DNA from: CAZHWT01 sp964536215
GTDB lineage: Bacteria > Patescibacteriota > CAZHWT01
DNA length: 64,000 nucleotides
Direction of reading: 5' to 3'
NCBI GenBank assembly: GCA_964536215.1
Contig: CAZHWT010000002.1
Coordinates: forward strand, 29,703-93,702
Positions 48,270 to 57,029 of the stretch are shown here, piece after piece. The notes below the pieces were generated by a model that did no database searches, had not been told where the DNA came from, and was given only the letters and a program-made list of their open reading frames with translations. Position 1 is the stretch's first letter; each line of letters begins with the position of its first letter. Made by a program: the position numbers and the translations under genes.

Positions 48270-49775
48270 CTAACCGATCATTTGTGCTGGGCGAGATCCT
48301 AATGCCAGACAGTTGCGCACATGGAGTTTGACATGTGTGCTTACTTCTAGAGTCAATTCGTGTACGTAAGCACGCAACGATTGAGCAATCAGGCCCTGCA
48401 AGGAGATTTGATCCCGCAGCAATCGGATATTTGTCGCCAATTGTGGTAACAAATCCTCGATTACTGCACCAACCGTCCGGTCCATTGGACAACTGCTGGA
48501 AATCAGCCGATCGGATACAGTCCTTGGCCATCGGTAGTCATCTTCAGGTTCCACTGCCAATGCCAACCGTTCGGCGATAGCTTTGTCGAGCCACTCTGGA
48601 ATCAACTGTTGTAACTCGCCAGAAGCACTTATGACAGCCTCGGCCAGCAGCATCTCCCATTCGTCTTCCGAGGTAAACAGGACGTCAATATCCTGCTCAA
48701 CCCTCTGTACGATGGTATCTACCGCATTCCCAAGCAATCTGGCCAGGATGGAATCCTGATCCGAGATTGACTTGACGATCCAAGGGTAATAGATCACCCG
48801 TCCCGGTTCAACCACGCTGCGTGGTGGATTTACGGGCAGAGCTGTCCGTTGCACTTCGGACTCAAGAGTATCGCGATTGGTTGGCGCCGAAATCGGGTCA
48901 GTCAATCTGTCCTCAGAAAATGCAGCCCTCTGTACCGGCAGAATGGGGGTGAAATCCTCCAGCATATGCAGCAAGTTTGCTGAGAATACCTGTGATGGCT
49001 CACCTGCTCCTCTTTGCCAATAGCTTACACTGCCCTGGCTAAGGCTGCGACCGAACTTTTGACTGTAAGCCTTCGCCAGCTTGGCTTGACTGCCAAACTG
49101 CCCGACAAGTCGGGAAACAATCTGCGGCCAATCATTTTCGGCCGTGATTTGAGGACGTTGAGGAGCGGTCTGTACATCAACCGCATCGGCAGCCAGCTCT
49201 TCAGCCGGAACCAGCCGCGTTGAAGGTGATTGCCACGATGGGGTGGTCGCATGATTAGTCGCCGGATTACTCTGCAGAGCTAGGCTGTGCAGGGTATCAA
49301 TGAGTACTGACTGAGTTGACTCGCTCTGTAGACCCTGGCAAAGGTGAAGCAAGTCATTGGCCCAGACCGGCGGCATGTTCAAATCATACAGAAAGGTACA
49401 CAGCTGAGTATCGCTGTCAAAATCCTCACCAAGGAAAGGTGCAAATTTGTCCTCCAGCCACACGGCAATCCTGGCCAGCTTGTCATCAAGCGGCAAAACG
49501 CCAAATGAGCTAATTTGACCATCAAGAGGGATGTCGAGTCGGTGCATACATTCCTGCACTAGCCACAGGGGAAAGAACCCCATATTGCGATCAATTCGGC
49601 ACAAGACGCCTCGACGAATGCAGACATCCTTTTCCATGCGTCCGATTTGACGTTCGCGCAAGCCGGATGGTCCATACTGTCTGGCCTCATCCGGATCTAC
49701 CGGATAGCACACCAACAAATCCTCAACCGTAGCGATAATCCTGTTGCGAGTGTCCCCAGCAATTGAATTGGACAT
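48270..49775 (-). CDS. Large hypothetical protein with an embedded helix-turn-helix
   Basis: A 501 aa protein with GGGAG before its ATG. Residues 225-260 read SRLVGQFGSQAKLAKAYSQK then SLSQGSVSYWQRG, which fits a Cro/C1-type helix-turn-helix. The remaining N-terminal and C-terminal parts are helical and unrecognised; the C-terminus from residue 340 has repeated DI/EE-rich helices. It may be a regulator that senses through the flanking domains. It has a TTGACT-17-TATAGT promoter with an ATGAGTCAT palindrome in the spacer (about 49822-49850). Confidence 0.62.
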   Translation of the reverse strand: MSNSIAGDTRNRIIATVEDLLVCYPVDPDEARQYGPSGLRERQIGRMEKDVCIRRGVLCRIDRNMGFFPLWLVQECMHRLDIPLDGQISSFGVLPLDDKLARIAVWLEDKFAPFLGEDFDSDTQLCTFLYDLNMPPVWANDLLHLCQGLQSESTQSVLIDTLHSLALQSNPATNHATTPSWQSPSTRLVPAEELAADAVDVQTAPQRPQITAENDWPQIVSRLVGQFGSQAKLAKAYSQKFGRSLSQGSVSYWQRGAGEPSQVFSANLLHMLEDFTPILPVQRAAFSEDRLTDPISAPTNRDTLESEVQRTALPVNPPRSVVEPGRVIYYPWIVKSISDQDSILARLLGNAVDTIVQRVEQDIDVLFTSEDEWEMLLAEAVISASGELQQLIPEWLDKAIAERLALAVEPEDDYRWPRTVSDRLISSSCPMDRTVGAVIEDLLPQLATNIRLLRDQISLQGLIAQSLRAYVHELTLEVSTHVKLHVRNCLALGSRPAQMIG

Positions 49776-49932
49776 AGGTATCTCCCGGGATATGTGATTG
49801 ATAAAGAGCCGATAGTAAAACTATAACACGGTATGACTCATAAGTCAACGTGCGCTACGCAGAGAGGTCAACCGATATATTGGAGGCCCTACGGCCAAAA
49901 CTAGGCTATAATATCCGCTGCAGAGGTTGCCA

Positions 49933-50449
49933 ATGAACTATTTGTCTAAAACACTTTTTATTATTTATGTAATTGTTTTATTATGGTTGGTTCTGTTTAA
50001 ACTCTCCTTCGATGTCTTCTGGACGAGGGATATTCAAAATAGATCGCTTAACCTTATTCCATTCCTCTACTCCCCAACTGGCTCATTACAGCATCACCTA
50101 ATTGAAATTCTGGTTAATAATTATTGCGTTTATTCCTTTCAGCTTTTTGTTATCCCACAGTTTTAAAAAACGTTCCTATCGCTACAAACTGATGGTTGTG
50201 CTAAGTCTTAGCTTAGTCGTAGAGGCAGTCCAATTTGTCTTTGCCATAGGTGTCGCCGACATAACCGACATTATCGCCAACACTCTCGGCGGGGTAATCG
50301 GCCTATAACTATACAAAGGTATCAGCAGGCGCATGGATGATAAAAAGCTGGATCACCTTGTCATGTTTGTTGGCATACTGCTGTTGCTACTATTTATTTT
50401 GCTGAGATTCTTTATCCTCAGGCACATAAGCTATCATTCGCCACCCTAA
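49933..50449 (+). pseudogene. vanZ-like gene broken by a frameshift and a stop
   Basis: The protein would be a VanZ-family membrane protein: LFKLSFDVFWTRDIQNRSLN, NLIPF, then after a shift IIAFIPFSFLLSHSFKKRSY, VVEAVQFVFAIGVADITDII and NTLGGVIG. The frame changes near 50116-50122, where a single extra base in GTTAATAATTATT explains it. A TAA at 50306-50308 interrupts the coding sequence, which then continues in frame (LYKGISRRMDDKKLDHLVMF) to TAA at 50447. Two independent lesions argue for a real pseudogene more than a sequencing error. Confidence 0.75.
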
Positions 50450-50522
50450 TAGCGCCGCAAACATCTCAAATCTGATTGTTCGCCCTAAAGACGAGTAGGA
50501 TTTTGGTCTGATAAAGTATTAC

Positions 50523-50583
50523 GCTGTCATTCTCGACCTGATCGAGAATCAAGTGCAGATTCCCGCTTCCGCGGGAATGACAT
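50523..50583. repeat. GTCATTCTCGACCTGATCGAGAATC-type palindromic element
   Basis: GTCATTCTCGACC at one end and GCGGGAATGAC at the other, with CTCGACCTGATCGAG and CCCGCTTCCGCGGG inner hairpins. Confidence 0.6.
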
Positions 50584-50644
50584 GGGTGAGTTGATAGGTC
50601 ATCAAGCAATAAAAACACCCCAACTTTCGTTGAGGCACTTTTAT

Positions 50645-50718
50645 TGGTTGGCGGACTAGGATTCGAACCCAGAATAACAGGACCAAAACCTGTCGTGATG
50701 CCATTTCACTATCCGCCA
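50645..50718 (-). tRNA. tRNA-Gln (UUG)
   Basis: Minus strand: acceptor TGGCGGA/TCCGCCA, anticodon stem ACAGG/CCTGT with loop TTTTGGT (anticodon TTG), T loop TTCGAAT, encoded CCA. Confidence 0.95.
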
Positions 50719-50818
50719 ATGTGCAATCTTCGATTGCGGAATTATGAATTATGAATTTTGAATAAAGAATACTATTCCAAATTCCAAATTCAGTATTCCG
50801 GAGCGCCTAGCGCTCCCC

Positions 50819-50905
50819 TGGTGCCGGGGAAGGGACTTGAACCCTTAAGCCGTATGAGGGCAACGGATTTTAAGTCCGTCGTGTATACCATTCCACCACC
50901 CCGGC
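50819..50905 (-). tRNA. tRNA-Leu (UAA)
   Basis: Minus strand class II tRNA: acceptor GCCGGGG, anticodon loop CTTAAAA (anticodon TAA), a long variable arm, encoded CCA. Confidence 0.95.
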
Positions 50906-51005
50906 AAAGCGAGCAGAGCGCGGGCTAATCGCTAATCGATTAGCTAATACGTGGTGGATTATATCAGATACAATTCAGCTTGGCGAGGTTGCGCCAAAGT
51001 TTATT

Positions 51006-51422
51006 TTAAAGGGTATCTGTCAGCATATCTTCTTTGCGCAACCTGCCTTGCAGAAAATCTTGGACTTTGTCATAAACTTGTCTGGGTAAATGGCTGGATT
51101 TGAGCAAAAAACCATCAGCTCCCAAATTGTAAGCATCTCGAATCACTGACTCTTGACCTAAGTTAGTTAGCAGCAGGATAGGTGTATGCTTGGTTCTAGA
51201 ACCATCCGCCCGTAGGTCTCGCAGAACATCTAGTCCATTCTTTTTAGGCAACATAATATCCAACAATATAATTTCGTAGTCTGCCTGGTCCGCTTTCTGC
51301 ACCCCCTCTTCTCCGTCCATTGCGACGTCAAAAGTATAGCCTTCGTCAACAAACGCGCGACTGTACATCTCGCAAATAAATGGCTCATCTTCGATTAATA
51401 ATGCTCGTTTAGTAGTAGGCAT
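51006..51422 (-). CDS. Single-domain response regulator
   Basis: A 138 aa receiver domain with all key residues: E11-D12, the phospho-acceptor D55 in ILLDIMLPKKNG, T86 region (ILLLTNLG), and K108 (GFLLKSSH). There is no output domain. It probably acts by protein-protein contact. No histidine kinase is adjacent. It follows the 51452-52999 gene on the same strand with a 30-bp gap, so the two may be co-transcribed. Confidence 0.93.
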   Translation of the reverse strand: MPTTKRALLIEDEPFICEMYSRAFVDEGYTFDVAMDGEEGVQKADQADYEIILLDIMLPKKNGLDVLRDLRADGSRTKHTPILLLTNLGQESVIRDAYNLGADGFLLKSSHLPRQVYDKVQDFLQGRLRKEDMLTDTL

Positions 51423-51451
51423 AGTTTACTATCAGTAGGACCAACTGGGTA

Positions 51452-52999
51452 TTAATAATCACCAACCGGCTTAGTCCAGGCCGACTCCAGCTTGTCGAGC
51501 CTTCGTTTGCCGCTAGCAATAATTTTAATCCAACTCTTATTATGCCGATCATATGGCAGCATGTGAGATCCGCCAACTTTTGCTTCGGTCGTTTTACCAT
51601 CAAAGTCCATTGTTGCCCCCAACTGACCAGATCTCCGGCGAATACGCAGAGCTGACCTAACCTGGTCAACAATTGACTGGGTTAAAGAATCTTCCCAACC
51701 CCGCGTCACCACCGTGCGCATATCCTTAGTGTCTGGTGCTACCCCTTTGAATAAGGCCAATTGTTCAACCTGAAAGGCCTTGCCTTTTAAGTCTGCTTGC
51801 TCGGCAGAGTCTTCTTCCCAACCTTTCAACTTTCGCAACTCTTCCTTAAAAGGCCCGTCTAATCGACCAAACTCACGGAACGTGGGGCTGGCGGCAAGAT
51901 GTCCGACGATGGCGCCGCCCAAACCTACAGCCACTCTACCTGACTTAGCTGCTCGGCTAGGCTCATCAGCCCCACCATGATCACCGGCCGGGTTATCCAA
52001 CCGTAATACAACCTGCTGGCGGGCTTGGTCATCCAACATACTGCCAACTTCCGTGGCAATCAATGCACCTTTAGATGCTCCCCGAATAACAATTGTCTGC
52101 TGCTCATCACCTTGGGCATCCTCAGGCTGAGCTGAATGCTGCTTCACAAAATCAACAAATGTCTTGCCATAGGTTGATAGATAATCCTGCTGCAAGTCGT
52201 TCTGCCATTCTTGGCTAACATGACCGCCCTGTCCGGTTGGGGTGCCAACGGCATAAATTTCGATATCCGGCGGGTTCTCGCCTTTGCGTAAGGCATCCCA
52301 ATACTGGGGCAGCTCTCTAATAAATGTGTCGAGAGTCGTATCAGCCATACCAAAAGCATCTCCAGATGGCGGAGGTGCCAATGCTCCGAACAGAAAATGG
52401 GTCCGTTTGTTCTGAGGGTGATGAGATGAAGTAGCTTCTGCCGCTGAAGCTGATGAGACTCCCGTTTCGGGCAATCCACTCTGGCCATAAATTCGCTTGA
52501 CCACATCTGGAGTGATAGTAAGCTTGGAAACAGTAAAATCAACGCCAGGATACGCCGGCGATGCTACCTGATCCAGGTTTTTAATATACTGTTGATTATA
52601 CTCGGTTAGAGTCCGTTCTACCTCTGCTTTGTCTTTTTCAGGAGTTTTTGCCAATATCTTACGCAAACTTACTTCGTACTGCGGCGAATGAATCTCGCCC
52701 CGGGCCAGGCGTTCTTTAGCTTCGGCCATGTCCGCATCCCGCTGTTCGTTGGTATAGACCGGATGAATAGTCTCAGACTCAGTTTGTATTTGGCCAAGAT
52801 CAGCTTCTTCTTCCTGACGGGCTAAATTTTTGAGCGGATGTGACGTTTGTGCTTCCTCGCTAGTAGCGACCTCTGCCAATTCTTGACTCAAGTCCTGATT
52901 GTCAGGTAATGGGGAAGCTTCCGGACCGTCATGTTCAGGGGTCGTGGTCGAATGTTCATGTTCATCGGCTGGTGGATGAAATCCAGATTCAATATTCAT
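51452..52999 (-). CDS. Serine-hydrolase-like protein with a long disordered N-terminus
   Basis: A 515 aa protein. The first 115 residues are acidic and low-complexity (HEHSTTTPEHDGPEASPLPD). From about residue 195 an alpha/beta-hydrolase-like layout follows: HFLFGALAPPPSGDAFG, then IEIYAVGTPTGQGG, the nucleophile-elbow-like TIVIRGASKGALIATEV (G-x-S-x-G), a candidate Asp in RLDNPAGDHGG, and His in KVGGSHMLPYDRHN near the end. The family is not recognised; I infer an alpha/beta hydrolase. No signal peptide is seen. Confidence 0.68.
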   Translation of the reverse strand: MNIESGFHPPADEHEHSTTTPEHDGPEASPLPDNQDLSQELAEVATSEEAQTSHPLKNLARQEEEADLGQIQTESETIHPVYTNEQRDADMAEAKERLARGEIHSPQYEVSLRKILAKTPEKDKAEVERTLTEYNQQYIKNLDQVASPAYPGVDFTVSKLTITPDVVKRIYGQSGLPETGVSSASAAEATSSHHPQNKRTHFLFGALAPPPSGDAFGMADTTLDTFIRELPQYWDALRKGENPPDIEIYAVGTPTGQGGHVSQEWQNDLQQDYLSTYGKTFVDFVKQHSAQPEDAQGDEQQTIVIRGASKGALIATEVGSMLDDQARQQVVLRLDNPAGDHGGADEPSRAAKSGRVAVGLGGAIVGHLAASPTFREFGRLDGPFKEELRKLKGWEEDSAEQADLKGKAFQVEQLALFKGVAPDTKDMRTVVTRGWEDSLTQSIVDQVRSALRIRRRSGQLGATMDFDGKTTEAKVGGSHMLPYDRHNKSWIKIIASGKRRLDKLESAWTKPVGDY

Positions 53000-53196
53000 A
53001 TCCAAACTATACTCCCATTTTTTAAAAAACAACAGAGATTAAACGCAAAGACCGCTACTGACCACAGCATCTATACTATTGACCTTGCTAGACCCCTTGC
53101 AGCCCCTCGCAAGGCTATTTTAGAGGCATTTTTTGCTCCAAATACGTGCAGACAGACCAATTGTAACCAATTATTTATACAATCAAGCTCAAGCAG

Positions 53197-54513
53197 TTAT
53201 GCCGAGAAATCGGCGCCAATAGCAGTCAATTTCTCCAGAAATCGCTCGTAGCCGCGCTGGATCAAGGTCGTGTTATGCAATGTTGTCGTTCCTTCGGCTA
53301 ATAACGCCGCTAAAACATAAGAAAACCCGCCGCGCAAATCCGGCACGGTCAATTCTGCTCCATGCAGCGGCGTGGGCCCTACGATCACCGCACTATGTTT
53401 GTAGTTGCGGGAAATATAACGGCAATCCGAGCCGCCTAAGCATTCGGTGAACAACTGGATTTTAGCGCCCATATCGTTCAAGGCCGATATGTAGCCAAAC
53501 CGCTCCTCATACACGGTTTCGTGAACCACTGATACGCCCGTAGCTTGGGTTAAGGCAATCACAAACGGCTGTTGCCAATCGGTCATAAAGCCTGGATGCA
53601 CACCCGTCTCCAAGGCAATTGGTTTGAGAATCTCAGCCTCGCGCCAAAATGTAATGCTATCATCAGTGGCCGTAAACCCGCCGCCCAGCTGCCGGAATTT
53701 ATTTAAAAAGGTAATCATATCGATCTGATGAGCACCCTGGACGACAATCTTGCCGTTAGTAATTAGCGCCGCGCAAGCCCAACTAGCCGCCTCGATACGA
53801 TCGGGTAGGCAGAAATGGTCATAGCCATGCAACTCATCTACTCCCACAATCGTAATTACCCGATCAGTATCAACCGAAATAATCGCCCCCATCTTTTGCA
53901 ACACGCAAATAAGATCAATAATTTCCGGCTCCACCGCCGCATTGGATAAATGAGTTACACCCTTAGCCAACACTGCTGCCATCAAAACCTGTTCCGTCGC
54001 TCCCACACTCGGATAATCCAAATGAATCTTGGCTCCCTGTAATCGTTCAGCCGTTAGAGTCAGATATTTTTCATCCACTACCACTTCCGCACCCATCAAC
54101 TCCAAAGCATTTATATGAAAATCCACTGGCCTAGCTCCAATGTTACAGCCCCCTAAATTAGCAATCACCACTTTGCCAAACCGGTTAAGCATCGGCCCGC
54201 ACATTAAAATGGGAATCCGGCTCTTGCCAGCATATTGATCTAATTCTTCAGCTGTTAACGGATGGATATTGTCAGCAGTAATCTGCAAGGTCAGTTCATC
54301 TCTATATTCGGCTTTACCACCCATAGCCGTAATCATTTCCGCCACCAACTCCACGTCGCGAACCTGCGCCACATTGCCCAAAGTGCATGTTTCCGGCGTC
54401 AGCAAAGCAGCCACCATTTCCTTAGACAAAGCATTCTTGGCCCCATGCAGTTCAATAGTGCCATTTAATGGTTTACCACCGCGGATTATTAAAGTGTCAG
54501 GAAGAGTGGACAT
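53197..54513 (-). CDS. murA: UDP-N-acetylglucosamine 1-carboxyvinyltransferase
   Basis: A 438 aa protein with the complete MurA fold. The substrate contacts include K26-N27 (HGAKNALSKEM) and the catalytic Cys C123 in NLGGCNIGARPVDFHINALE, which confers fosfomycin sensitivity when it is Cys. The C-terminal half has the usual DIEAASW-like and PHPGFMTD-like segments (VHPGFMTDWQQPF) and PDLRGGFSYVLAALLAEG. It catalyses the first committed step of peptidoglycan synthesis. It stands alone with no other mur genes nearby. The start at 54513 is chosen to begin MSTLPDTLIIRGG. Confidence 0.96.
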   Translation of the reverse strand: MSTLPDTLIIRGGKPLNGTIELHGAKNALSKEMVAALLTPETCTLGNVAQVRDVELVAEMITAMGGKAEYRDELTLQITADNIHPLTAEELDQYAGKSRIPILMCGPMLNRFGKVVIANLGGCNIGARPVDFHINALELMGAEVVVDEKYLTLTAERLQGAKIHLDYPSVGATEQVLMAAVLAKGVTHLSNAAVEPEIIDLICVLQKMGAIISVDTDRVITIVGVDELHGYDHFCLPDRIEAASWACAALITNGKIVVQGAHQIDMITFLNKFRQLGGGFTATDDSITFWREAEILKPIALETGVHPGFMTDWQQPFVIALTQATGVSVVHETVYEERFGYISALNDMGAKIQLFTECLGGSDCRYISRNYKHSAVIVGPTPLHGAELTVPDLRGGFSYVLAALLAEGTTTLHNTTLIQRGYERFLEKLTAIGADFSA

Positions 54514-54620
54514 GATAATAGAATAAAGAATTTGGAATCCTGAATAGCCCATAAGCACGATCAATACTATTCAATATTCATGGTTCAAAATTCACAATTC
54601 TGTTGAGCCGAAGGCTCAAC

Positions 54621-54697
54621 TGGTCGGGGCGAGATGACTTGAACATCCGACCTCACGGTCCCAAACCGCGCGCTCTAGCCAACTGAGCTACGCCCCG
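54621..54697 (-). tRNA. tRNA-Pro (UGG)
   Basis: Minus strand: acceptor CGGGGCG/CGCCCCG, anticodon loop TTTGGGA (anticodon TGG), encoded CCA. Confidence 0.94.
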
Positions 54698-54911
54698 AAA
54701 TAAAAAGTATTAAGTTCGCTTTTAGACTATACGCTCTAGCCTTAGCCAAAGGTTGATCCACCTCCGGAAGACACTGAGCTGCGTCCCAAGAATTGAACAC
54801 AAGAATTATATCAGATAGAAGGGTAAAAAACGAGTGGCTACCTAATAGGCAGCCACAATTTGCCTGCACTGACGGATCTGACCAATAATCCAGCCGAAGG
54901 CGAGGCAGCAC

Positions 54912-55157
54912 TTAATCCGCCGAAGTATCATCTGAGTCAAGCGGTTGGTATTCGGACGGACCGGTTATCCGCCGTCCAAAGAGGATTAATCCTACCCCAG
55001 CAGTAATCCCGATAGCGCTAAAGAGTTTGACGTAGTGCTGGTTATCGAAAAAACTCGCCCACGCTCCCAGCACGAAGCAGGCGAGTATAATCAGGAACAT
55101 GGTCCTGAACACACGCCGGCGCGTCCTCTCCAATTTCTCGTAATCAGGCTGTTGCAT
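54912..55157 (-). CDS. Small two-helix membrane protein
   Basis: An 81 aa protein starting MQQPDYEKLERTRRRVFR, with AAGGAGG upstream of the ATG. A charged N-terminal helix is followed by two membrane segments (MFLIILACFVLGAWASFF and LFSAIGITAGVGLILFG) and an acidic tail (SDDTSAD). No family is recognised. TTGCTA-17-TATACT at about 55190-55220, with GCTATAGGG over the -35, is its promoter. Confidence 0.63.
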   Translation of the reverse strand: MQQPDYEKLERTRRRVFRTMFLIILACFVLGAWASFFDNQHYVKLFSAIGITAGVGLILFGRRITGPSEYQPLDSDDTSAD

Positions 55158-55479
55158 GTGCTCCTCCTTGCCAATCTAACGAGCAGTGATAGTATACAAC
55201 AAATTAAACCCTATAGCAATGAAAGGCACAGGCAGTGTGTTTGGTAGTAGTATCCACGCTTTACCGGTGATGTTACTGTTTAGAATATACTAAGGACATA
55301 TACGTCTGACAATTTAATTTGAAATTAGTGTAACACCACCCTGTTATTAATCATTACTACACTTTAAACGTTGACCCACATCCTTTTGTAGCAAGCAAAA
55401 AAGTCGAAATCACTGAGTTGTTGACCTGTTTGACATTGCATCAAGCTAGCGTGCTATAGTAGGCATACATTCATAAAAC

Positions 55480-55650
55480 CACTACATATTGAGGTTGAAT
55501 CAAAACTTAATCGCAAGATACTGAGGATCAGAACTCAGCTTGGTCAGGGGAAGCGCGGTGAGATTCCGTGGCTATGCCGTAACTGTGATGTCCGCAATGG
55601 AACAAGCCAGACTGCCTGAATCTTGTAACCTATTCTCGAGCAAGGAGCAT
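55480..55650 (+). ncRNA. Adenosylcobalamin (cobalamin) riboswitch
   Basis: The leader of the nrdBA operon carries the cobalamin riboswitch core: GGGGAAGCGCGGTGAGATTCC (55546-55566), then GCCGTAACTGTGATGTCCGC and the B12-box-like AAGCCAGACTGCCTG (55604-55618). These match the conserved L5-P6 and B12-box elements in the right order and spacing. It is followed by a perfect terminator and the nrdB start, so ligand binding should stop nrdBA transcription. This has been reported for B12-controlled class I ribonucleotide reductases in actinomycetes; the logic implied is that a B12-dependent alternative or B12 availability replaces NrdBA. Confidence 0.88.
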
Positions 55651-55681
55651 TTGACTGAAAATCTGCCCGTCAGTGCAATGG

Positions 55682-55707
55682 ACCACCTCCCGAAGGTGGT
55701 TTTTTAT
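55682..55707 (+). terminator. Riboswitch-controlled terminator of nrdBA
   Basis: ACCACCT pairs with AGGTGGT around CCCGA-type loop and is followed by six T, 33 nt before the nrdB ATG. Confidence 0.88.
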
Positions 55708-55739
55708 GGCCAAATTTTGCAGATAAGGAGCTGCCTATC

Positions 55740-57029
55740 ATGGAAATTACCAACATTAAAAAGCGCAATGGTGCGCTGCAGTCGTACGATCTCGACAAAA
55801 TTACCAAGGCGATTTACGCCGCCATGAGAGCCTCCCGCGATGGTTTAAAACCAGATGCTCAAGCCGTCGCTCAAAAAGTCAATAAAGTATTGCAAGCTGA
55901 AGCCAAAGACGCCATTGCTAAAGGTCGCAAAGATTATGCTCCGACGGTCGAGCACATTCAGGACCGCGTTGAAGTGGTCCTCATGTCCAGCGATCGTTTT
56001 GCCGCTGCTAAAGCTTATATCCTCTATCGCCAGGAACGAGCCATGGCCCGGCAACGCGACATTTTTAAGCGTCGGGTCAACCTAAAACCCTACGAATATC
56101 CCGAATTGGCCGAGTTTGTTAATGCTATTAGACATTCTTACTGGGTCCATACCGAATTCAACTTTACTAGCGATATCCAGGATTTTAAGGTCAATGCCAC
56201 CCCCGCCGAGCGTCATGCTCTCAAAAACGCCCTCCTGGCCATTGCTCAAATCGAAGTCGCCGTCAAAAGCTTTTGGGGCGATGTCTTTAAAAAATTGCCC
56301 AAACCGGAAATTGGCGCTGTTGGCTACACCTTTGCCGAAAGTGAAGTTCGTCATCACGACGCCTACTCTCACTTATTAGAAATTCTCGGCCTTAACGACG
56401 AGTTCGCCACCGTTATCGAAATCCCCGTCATGCGCAAACGAATAGAATATCTTAGCAATGCCCTGGATACCGCCAAAAGTGAGATTAATCAGGATTACAC
56501 CCGCTCCATCTTGCTTTTCTCGCTGTTTATCGAGCACGTCTCATTATTCTCACAATTCCTGGTCATCATGTCCTTTAACAAGCATCGCAACATGTTTAAA
56601 GGCATCTCCAACGCCGTCGAGGCCACCTCTAAAGAAGAACAAATCCACGGCCTATTTGGCATCGAGCTCATCAACACCATTAAAAAAGAACACCCCGAGT
56701 GGTTTGACGAGCAGCTAACCCTGGATATTGCCGAGTCGTGCCAGGCCGCCTTTGAAGCCGAAAGTGAAGTAATTGATTGGATATTCGAAAAAGGCGAACT
56801 AGAATTCCTGCCCAAGGACGTGGTCAAAGAATTTGTCAAAAACCGGCTCAACAACTCCCTGGCCAGCATTGGGCTCAAACGTTTATTCGACATCGATAAA
56901 GCCAAAGTGGAGCAAACTGAATGGTTTGATGACGAAATTATTGCCACCAAGCACGGCGACTTTTTCGTCAAGCGATCGGTTAACTACAACAAACGCAGTC
57001 AAAGTATTACTAGTGAGGACCTATTCTAA
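55740..57029 (+). CDS. nrdB: Class I ribonucleotide reductase small subunit with an N-terminal ATP-cone
   Basis: A 429 aa protein. Residues 1-95 are an ATP-cone (VKKRNGALQSYDLDKITKAI-like start, then EVVLMSSDRFAAAKAYILYR), normally found on NrdA. Residues 120-400 are the NrdB ferritin-like domain with ligands E172, E202-x2-H205, E265, E300-x2-H303 and the radical Tyr Y209 (SEVRHHDAY). The ATP-cone on NrdB means the small subunit itself would sense ATP/dATP and switch oligomeric state, as described for a few other NrdB proteins. It overlaps the nrdA start by 1 bp. Expression is under the cobalamin riboswitch. Confidence 0.93.
   Translation: MEITNIKKRNGALQSYDLDKITKAIYAAMRASRDGLKPDAQAVAQKVNKVLQAEAKDAIAKGRKDYAPTVEHIQDRVEVVLMSSDRFAAAKAYILYRQERAMARQRDIFKRRVNLKPYEYPELAEFVNAIRHSYWVHTEFNFTSDIQDFKVNATPAERHALKNALLAIAQIEVAVKSFWGDVFKKLPKPEIGAVGYTFAESEVRHHDAYSHLLEILGLNDEFATVIEIPVMRKRIEYLSNALDTAKSEINQDYTRSILLFSLFIEHVSLFSQFLVIMSFNKHRNMFKGISNAVEATSKEEQIHGLFGIELINTIKKEHPEWFDEQLTLDIAESCQAAFEAESEVIDWIFEKGELEFLPKDVVKEFVKNRLNNSLASIGLKRLFDIDKAKVEQTEWFDDEIIATKHGDFFVKRSVNYNKRSQSITSEDLF

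Larger units (their letters stand above)
50450..51005. other. 556-bp stretch with two tRNA genes and a palindromic repeat
   Basis: It contains an imperfect inverted repeat (50523-50583), tRNA-Gln, an AATTATGAATTATGAATTTTG-like microrepeat spacer (50738-50800) and tRNA-Leu. No protein gene is seen. Confidence 0.65.

Noticed and set aside
53197..54513. EPSP synthase (aroA) instead of murA
   Set aside because: The GGCNIGARPVDFHI active-site segment with the catalytic Cys is specific to MurA.
54675..54911. Minus-strand frame overlapping tRNA-Pro
   Set aside because: It shares sequence with the tRNA gene and has no ribosome-binding site.
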